DNA of 64,000 bases from Candidatus Sodalis pierantonius str. SOPE (GTDB lineage Bacteria; Pseudomonadota; Gammaproteobacteria; Enterobacterales; Enterobacteriaceae). The position numbers were made by a program, and so were the translations under genes. Shown one piece after another: positions 59,960 through 64,000 of this stretch (its first letter is position 1; each line of letters opens with the position of its first letter). Location of the stretch: assembly GCF_000517405.1 (NCBI RefSeq), contig NZ_CP006568.1:4449141-4513140 (forward strand), in the 5' to 3' direction. Under the pieces are notes generated by a model that saw only the letters and a list, made by a program, of their open reading frames with translations, searched no databases and was not told the DNA's origin.

Positions 59960-61501
59960 ATGGCGCCTACGTCCCTTCTGGCAGAGAGAATCTCTCGCCT
60001 CAGCAGCGTGTTGGAAAGCGGGTTATACGAGCGGCAGCATACCATGCGGCTCTGTCTGCTGGCGGCGCTTTCCGGCGAAAGCGTGTTTTTGCTGGGGCCG
60101 CCCGGCATCGCCAAAAGCCTTATCGCCCGGCGCCTGAAGCTGGCGTTCAGCCATGCGCGCGCCTTCGATTATCTGATGACCCGCTTTTCCACGCCGGAAG
60201 AGGTGTTCGGCCCGCTGTCCATCCAGGCGCTGAAAGAGGATGGCCGCTATCACCGGATGACACCAGGGTATTTGCCGGAGGCGGAAATTGTTTTTCTGGA
60301 TGAAATCTGGAAGGCGGGCCCGGCCATTTTGAACACCCTGCTTACCTCCATCAACGAACGACGGTTTCGTAACGGCGATCAGGAACAGACGATGCCGCTG
60401 CGGTTGCTTATCACCGTCTCCAATGAATTGCCGGAGGCCGACAGCGGCCTGGAAGCCCTGTATGACCGGATGTTAATCCGCCTGTGGCTGGATAAGGTCA
60501 AGGAGAAGAGTAATTTTCACGCATTGCTGACCAGTCACGCGGACAGCCAGCCGCAAGAAGTTCCCCCGCCACTGCGGGTGAGCGACGAGGAGTACCAATC
60601 CTGGCAACGGCAGATTGACAAGGTGACGCTGCCGGCGGCCTGTTTCGAGCTGATATATCTATTACGTCAGCGGCTGGAAGCGCTGCCCGAGGCGCCCTAT
60701 ATCTCCGACCGGCGCTGGAAAAAGGCGTTGCGTTTGCTCCAGGCCAGCGCGTTTTTCAGCGATCGCCAAAGCATCGCCCCGGTAGATATCATCCTGCTAA
60801 AGGAATGCCTGTGGCACGATCCGGCCAGTTACCAGCTCATTAATCAGTAACTTGAGCAGTTGATGGTCGAGCAGGGTTATCAACAGCAGACGATTCTGAG
60901 CAAAATACAGAACTTCAACCGCCAAAAACGTCAGCATATCGCCCAAACTCAGGCCCAGCGGGCGCTTACGTTTGCGCCTGCCAAAGCCCTTATGAGCCGT
61001 AAACCCCATTACAGCTTGCCGCCATCGCTGACGGAACCGGTGTTGACCCTCATATTGCAAACGCCGCGGGTATTGCACGATATCCACGTCGATCACATCA
61101 CCGTTGAGCGTGAAGCCCTGCAACAGTGGCTGAATAAAGGAGGCGTGTTCAAGGCCCGGCTGAACGGTATCGGTTTCGCGCAGGGGCTCGAGGCACACAT
61201 TAACGCTCAGCATCAGCTTGAAATAGTCGATATCAGCCTTCAGCCCTCATTGCTGGCGCTGACGGAAAACGTGCCGGCGCAGGCGGTGCCGGCTGCGCTG
61301 ATGGATGATCTCGAGGAAGCCACGCGGCTCTACCACCAGCAGCGCAGCCTGTTCCACGAACAGCAAAGTTGCCTCTTTATTACCAAAGAGTGGGTCGCGA
61401 GGATTGAAGCCAGTCTGCTGGACCTTTTCCAGCAATTAGGCCAGACAGGACTGACGCGCGGTGGTGACGCTGGATACGATCAATCTGCTGTTAGCCATTG
61501 A
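59960..61501 (+). pseudogene. ravA: MoxR AAA+ ATPase RavA, ochre mutation
   Basis: MAPTSLLAERISRLSSVLES from ATG 59960 is followed by Walker A LLGPPGIAKSL, Walker B IVFLDEIWKAGPAIL and sensor I SNELPEADSGLEALYDR. The frame reaches TAA at 60848-60850 (LINQ-stop-LEQLMVEQ, probably CAA to TAA), then continues in the same frame through the LARA/triple-helix part (LNGIGFAQGLEAHINAQHQL, CLFITKEWVARIEASL) to 61501. RavA binds the lysine decarboxylase LdcI/CadA through the LARA region, which would be lost. The AAA+ part alone (296 residues) could still be made. It overlaps viaA by 41 bases. Confidence 0.9.
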
Positions 61502-62930
61502 CCAGGGGCAACTGCTGGATGACATTATCTTGACCTTGATTGGCAGTCCGCAAGTTGTCTTACTATTGGAACAGTTTCCGGTGCTGAAGAAGGAATTGAT
61601 GAAACGTGCGCCGCTGATGAAACCGCGGCTGGAACAGGCGCTGTGTCGAGGTAAAGTGCCTCCGGCGCTGGCCAGCGAATTTTATCTGTTTCAACAAAAC
61701 CAGCTGCGGGCTCATCAGGATTTTCTCGCCCATTTGCCGGACACCCTGACGCGGCTTGCGGCCCTCTCGTCGCCGTTTTATCCCGAAGCGCAACGGCTCC
61801 ATCAGGCCGCATCAAGAGAAACGGATCGCCCCGATAACGCGTTCCAAACCCTGTTTTTACAGCGTTGGCGCATCAGTTTGACGTTGCAGGCCACCACGGT
61901 GCAGCATCAACTGTTGGAAAGAGAGCGGGAGTTTCTGCTTGACGAGCTACAGCAGCAGCTCGCGATGAGCGGCGCGCTGGCGCCGCTGCTGGCGGAGAAT
62001 CAACACGCCGCCGGCCGGTTGTGGGATATGGCCGCCGGGCAGGTACAACAAGGCGATTATCGTCTGCTGGTACACTATGGCGAATTTCTGCATCGGCAGC
62101 CGGAACTTCTGCAGTTGGCGGAACAATTGGGGCGCAGCCGTGAAGCGCGTTTCGTCGCCGCGCCCCATTCGCTTGAGCTCGAAGTGGAGAAGCGCGTGCG
62201 CGAGCCGGCAGTTCAGCCTGAAGAAATTAGCGGTATTCATCAGAGCGACGACCTGCTGCGGCTGCTACCGGGAGAGTTATCCGTCCTCGGCATTGATGAA
62301 CTGGAGTACGAATTTTACCGTCGTCTGCTGGAGAAACGGCTGTTGACCTACCGTCTGCACGGTGACGCCTGGCGGACGCGGCGCATTCTACAGCCAGCCA
62401 GCAGGCAACAACACGAACAGCAGCCGCGCGGGCCAATGATTGTTTGCGTAGATACCTCCGGTTCGATGGGCGGTTTCAACGAGGAGTGCGCGAAAGGGTT
62501 TTGTCTGGCGCTGATGCGTATCGCGCTGGCCGATGACCGACGCTGTTTTATCAGCCTGTTTTCCACCGGCCAGGTGGATTACGAACTGACTGCCGACGGC
62601 AGCCTGGAGCAGGCCATCCGTTTCCTGGGCCAGCGTTTTCGCGGCGGCACCGATCTGGCGGCCTGCCTGACGGCGCTGACCGAGAAGCTCGCCGAACCGG
62701 CGTGGCAGGATGCGGATGCGGTGGTCATTTCCGATTTCATCGCCCAGCGTCTGCCCGAAACGGTCCAGCGACGTATACGCGAACAGCAGCGCAATCGTCA
62801 GCAGCGCTTTTACGCCGTCGCGCTATCGTCGATGGGAAAACCCGGTATTATGAAGATCTTCGATCACATCTGGCGCTTCGACACCGGACTGAAACAGCAG
62901 CTCATGCGCCGCTGGCGCCGTAAAAGGTGA
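61461..62930 (+). CDS. viaA: ViaA, VWA-domain partner of RavA
   Basis: 489 residues with a GTG start (VTLDTINLLLAIDQGQLLDD). The C-terminal von Willebrand A domain has the MIDAS motif in VDTSGSMGGFNEECAKGFCL and the supporting FRGGTDLAACL and VVISDFIAQRLPE; the end DHIWRFDTGLKQQLMRRWRR matches ViaA. It works with RavA on lipid and respiratory complexes (fumarate reductase, Nuo). Intact, while its partner is nonsense-mutated. Confidence 0.94.
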   Translation: MVTLDTINLLLAIDQGQLLDDIILTLIGSPQVVLLLEQFPVLKKELMKRAPLMKPRLEQALCRGKVPPALASEFYLFQQNQLRAHQDFLAHLPDTLTRLAALSSPFYPEAQRLHQAASRETDRPDNAFQTLFLQRWRISLTLQATTVQHQLLEREREFLLDELQQQLAMSGALAPLLAENQHAAGRLWDMAAGQVQQGDYRLLVHYGEFLHRQPELLQLAEQLGRSREARFVAAPHSLELEVEKRVREPAVQPEEISGIHQSDDLLRLLPGELSVLGIDELEYEFYRRLLEKRLLTYRLHGDAWRTRRILQPASRQQHEQQPRGPMIVCVDTSGSMGGFNEECAKGFCLALMRIALADDRRCFISLFSTGQVDYELTADGSLEQAIRFLGQRFRGGTDLAACLTALTEKLAEPAWQDADAVVISDFIAQRLPETVQRRIREQQRNRQQRFYAVALSSMGKPGIMKIFDHIWRFDTGLKQQLMRRWRRKR

Positions 62931-62983
62931 TCCCGCGGGCGGGCAACGAATTTGCCGCCGGGATCGCCATAGAGGACATCACC

Positions 62984-63445
62984 ATGGCGGAAACTTATCA
63001 GCTCGACGCCCTCGATCGCGCCATTTTGCAGGCGCTGATGGCCAACGCGCGCACCGCCTACGCCGAGCTGGCCAAGCAGTTAAACGTCAGTCCCGGTACC
63101 GTGCATGTGCGGGTGGAAAAAATGAAACAGGCGGGCATCATCACCGGGGCCAGGGTGGATATTAGCCCGAAACAGCTGGGCTATGACGTCTGCTGTTTTA
63201 TCGGCATTATTCTTAAGAGCGCCAAGGATTACCCCTCCGCGCTCAAGAAGCTGGACGCGCTGGACGAAGTGGTGGAAGCCTATTACACCACCGGCCATTA
63301 CAGCATCTTTATTAAAGTAATGTGCCGCTCCATTTATGCCCTGCAACAGGTACTTATCAACAAGATCCAGACCATCGACGAGATCCAATCTACCGAAACC
63401 CTCATCTCGTTGCAAAACCCCATCAGCCGGACCATCGTGCCATAG
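62984..63445 (+). CDS. asnC: Lrp-family regulator AsnC
   Basis: 153 residues from ATG 62984. The helix-turn-helix YAELAKQLNVSPGTVHVRVE is followed by the RAM ligand domain (YDVCCFIGIILKSAKDYPSA, YYTTGHYSIFIKVMCRSIYA). Nearly identical to E. coli AsnC, the asparagine-responsive activator of asnA. In E. coli asnA lies between asnC and viaA; here only 53 bases separate viaA and asnC and asnA is absent. Intact. An upstream in-frame start at 62927 has no homology. Confidence 0.94.
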   Translation: MAETYQLDALDRAILQALMANARTAYAELAKQLNVSPGTVHVRVEKMKQAGIITGARVDISPKQLGYDVCCFIGIILKSAKDYPSALKKLDALDEVVEAYYTTGHYSIFIKVMCRSIYALQQVLINKIQTIDEIQSTETLISLQNPISRTIVP

Positions 63446-63466
63446 CGGCCCGATTAATACCCACAA

Positions 63467-63475
63467 TTATCCACA
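63467..63475 (+). promoter_or_regulatory. DnaA box in the mioC promoter region
   Basis: A perfect TTATCCACA, 60 bases before the mioC start. The same site exists upstream of E. coli mioC, where DnaA represses transcription toward oriC. Confidence 0.88.
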
Positions 63476-63534
63476 GGTAGATCCCAGCCGGTACACAGCG
63501 TACAATACCGGCTCATTTATCTGACGGGACCATC

Positions 63535-63987
63535 ATGGCCGACGTAACCATCATCAGCGGCAGCACCTTGGGTAGCTCCGAATATGTTGCCGAGCACGTC
63601 GCCGGCATCCTCGAACAGCAGGGGTTCACCACCCACATCCTGCACGGCGCCGAACTGGCGGAATTAAGTCCCGAGGGCCTATGGCTCCTGGTTACCTCCA
63701 CCCACGGCGCCGGCGAGCTGCCAGAGAATCTTCAGCCGCTGCTGGAAGCGTTGACGGCGCAAGCGCCCTCACTCGCCGAGGTCACCTATGGCGCAATCGG
63801 CATCGGCAGCAGCGAATACGATATGTTCTGCGGCGCGATCAACACCTTGGATCGCCAGCTTACGACGCTCGGCGCCAAGCGGATCGGCGAGGTGCTGAAG
63901 ATCGACATTACTCAGCACGAAATTCCCGAGGATCCGGCGGAAGCCTGGGTAACGGAATGGATCACGCAGATAAAAGCACGCCGATAG
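63535..63987 (+). CDS. mioC: Flavodoxin-like protein MioC
   Basis: 150 residues. MADVTIISGSTLGSSEYVAE carries the FMN phosphate loop (SGSTLGSSE), STHGAGELPENLQP and GIGSSEYDMFCGAINTLDRQ the other FMN-binding loops; the tail DITQHEIPEDPAEAWVTEWI matches MioC. Implicated as an electron carrier in biotin synthesis. It transcribes toward oriC, which by synteny should start within a few hundred bases to the right of the window. Intact. Confidence 0.95.
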   Translation: MADVTIISGSTLGSSEYVAEHVAGILEQQGFTTHILHGAELAELSPEGLWLLVTSTHGAGELPENLQPLLEALTAQAPSLAEVTYGAIGIGSSEYDMFCGAINTLDRQLTTLGAKRIGEVLKIDITQHEIPEDPAEAWVTEWITQIKARR

Positions 63988-64000
63988 CCTTTTTTTGTGT

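Overview
The window looks like the chromosome of a recently host-restricted, Sodalis-allied insect symbiont in the Enterobacterales. The best fit I can infer is the rice-weevil primary endosymbiont (Candidatus Sodalis pierantonius) or a close relative. Three observations support this: gene order and protein sequence are close to E. coli/Yersinia; about a third of the genes carry frameshifts, nonsense codons or deletions while their sequence is still easy to recognise; and three IS families (IS256, IS5/IS903 group, IS21) are present in many nearly identical copies. The species call is inference from memory of such genomes.

Layout. 0-7 kb: a broken F-box/ankyrin gene, a YidQ-type lipoprotein, the heat-shock pair ibpA/ibpB with a clear sigma-32 promoter, broken avtA, an AI-2E-family permease, broken ghrB and yiaC. 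7-19 kb: intact glyQS, a broken DUF3053 gene, the mannitol operon (mtlA broken, mtlD and mtlR intact) behind three evenly spaced CRP sites, sodA, broken fdhD, a DcrB-like protein, yibF. 19-31.5 kb: a decayed and rearranged zone with broken aldB, mdfA (split by IS21), wecH and a GlxA-type regulator, two inverted IS256 copies, a truncated IS5 and IS21 debris. 32-42.5 kb: the conserved mnmE-yidC-yidD-rnpA-rpmH / dnaA-dnaN-recF-gyrB block, in which only recF is broken. 42.5-49.7 kb: IS5 in the gyrB terminator, broken yidA, intact dgoR, dgoK cut off by IS21, then IS256. 49.8-57.3 kb: an rrnC-like rRNA operon on the minus strand (16S, tRNA-Glu, 23S, 5S, tRNA-Asp, tRNA-Trp) with IS256 inserted between 23S and 5S. 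57.4-64 kb: yieP remnant, kup, ravA (broken)/viaA, asnC, mioC. A DnaA box in front of mioC and the conserved order place oriC just beyond the right edge.

Functional picture. Information-processing genes (dnaA, dnaN, gyrB, glyQS, rRNA, tRNAs, rpmH, rnpA, mnmE, yidC) are intact. Carbon-source uptake and use (mannitol permease, galactonate, aldehyde dehydrogenase, glyoxylate reductase), drug efflux, surface decoration and recF-dependent repair are decaying, and regulators (mtlR, dgoR, asnC) often outlive their targets. IS elements have split an rRNA operon, split and regenerated a terminator, nested inside each other, and left 5S-tRNA-Asp-tRNA-Trp bracketed by inverted IS256 copies.
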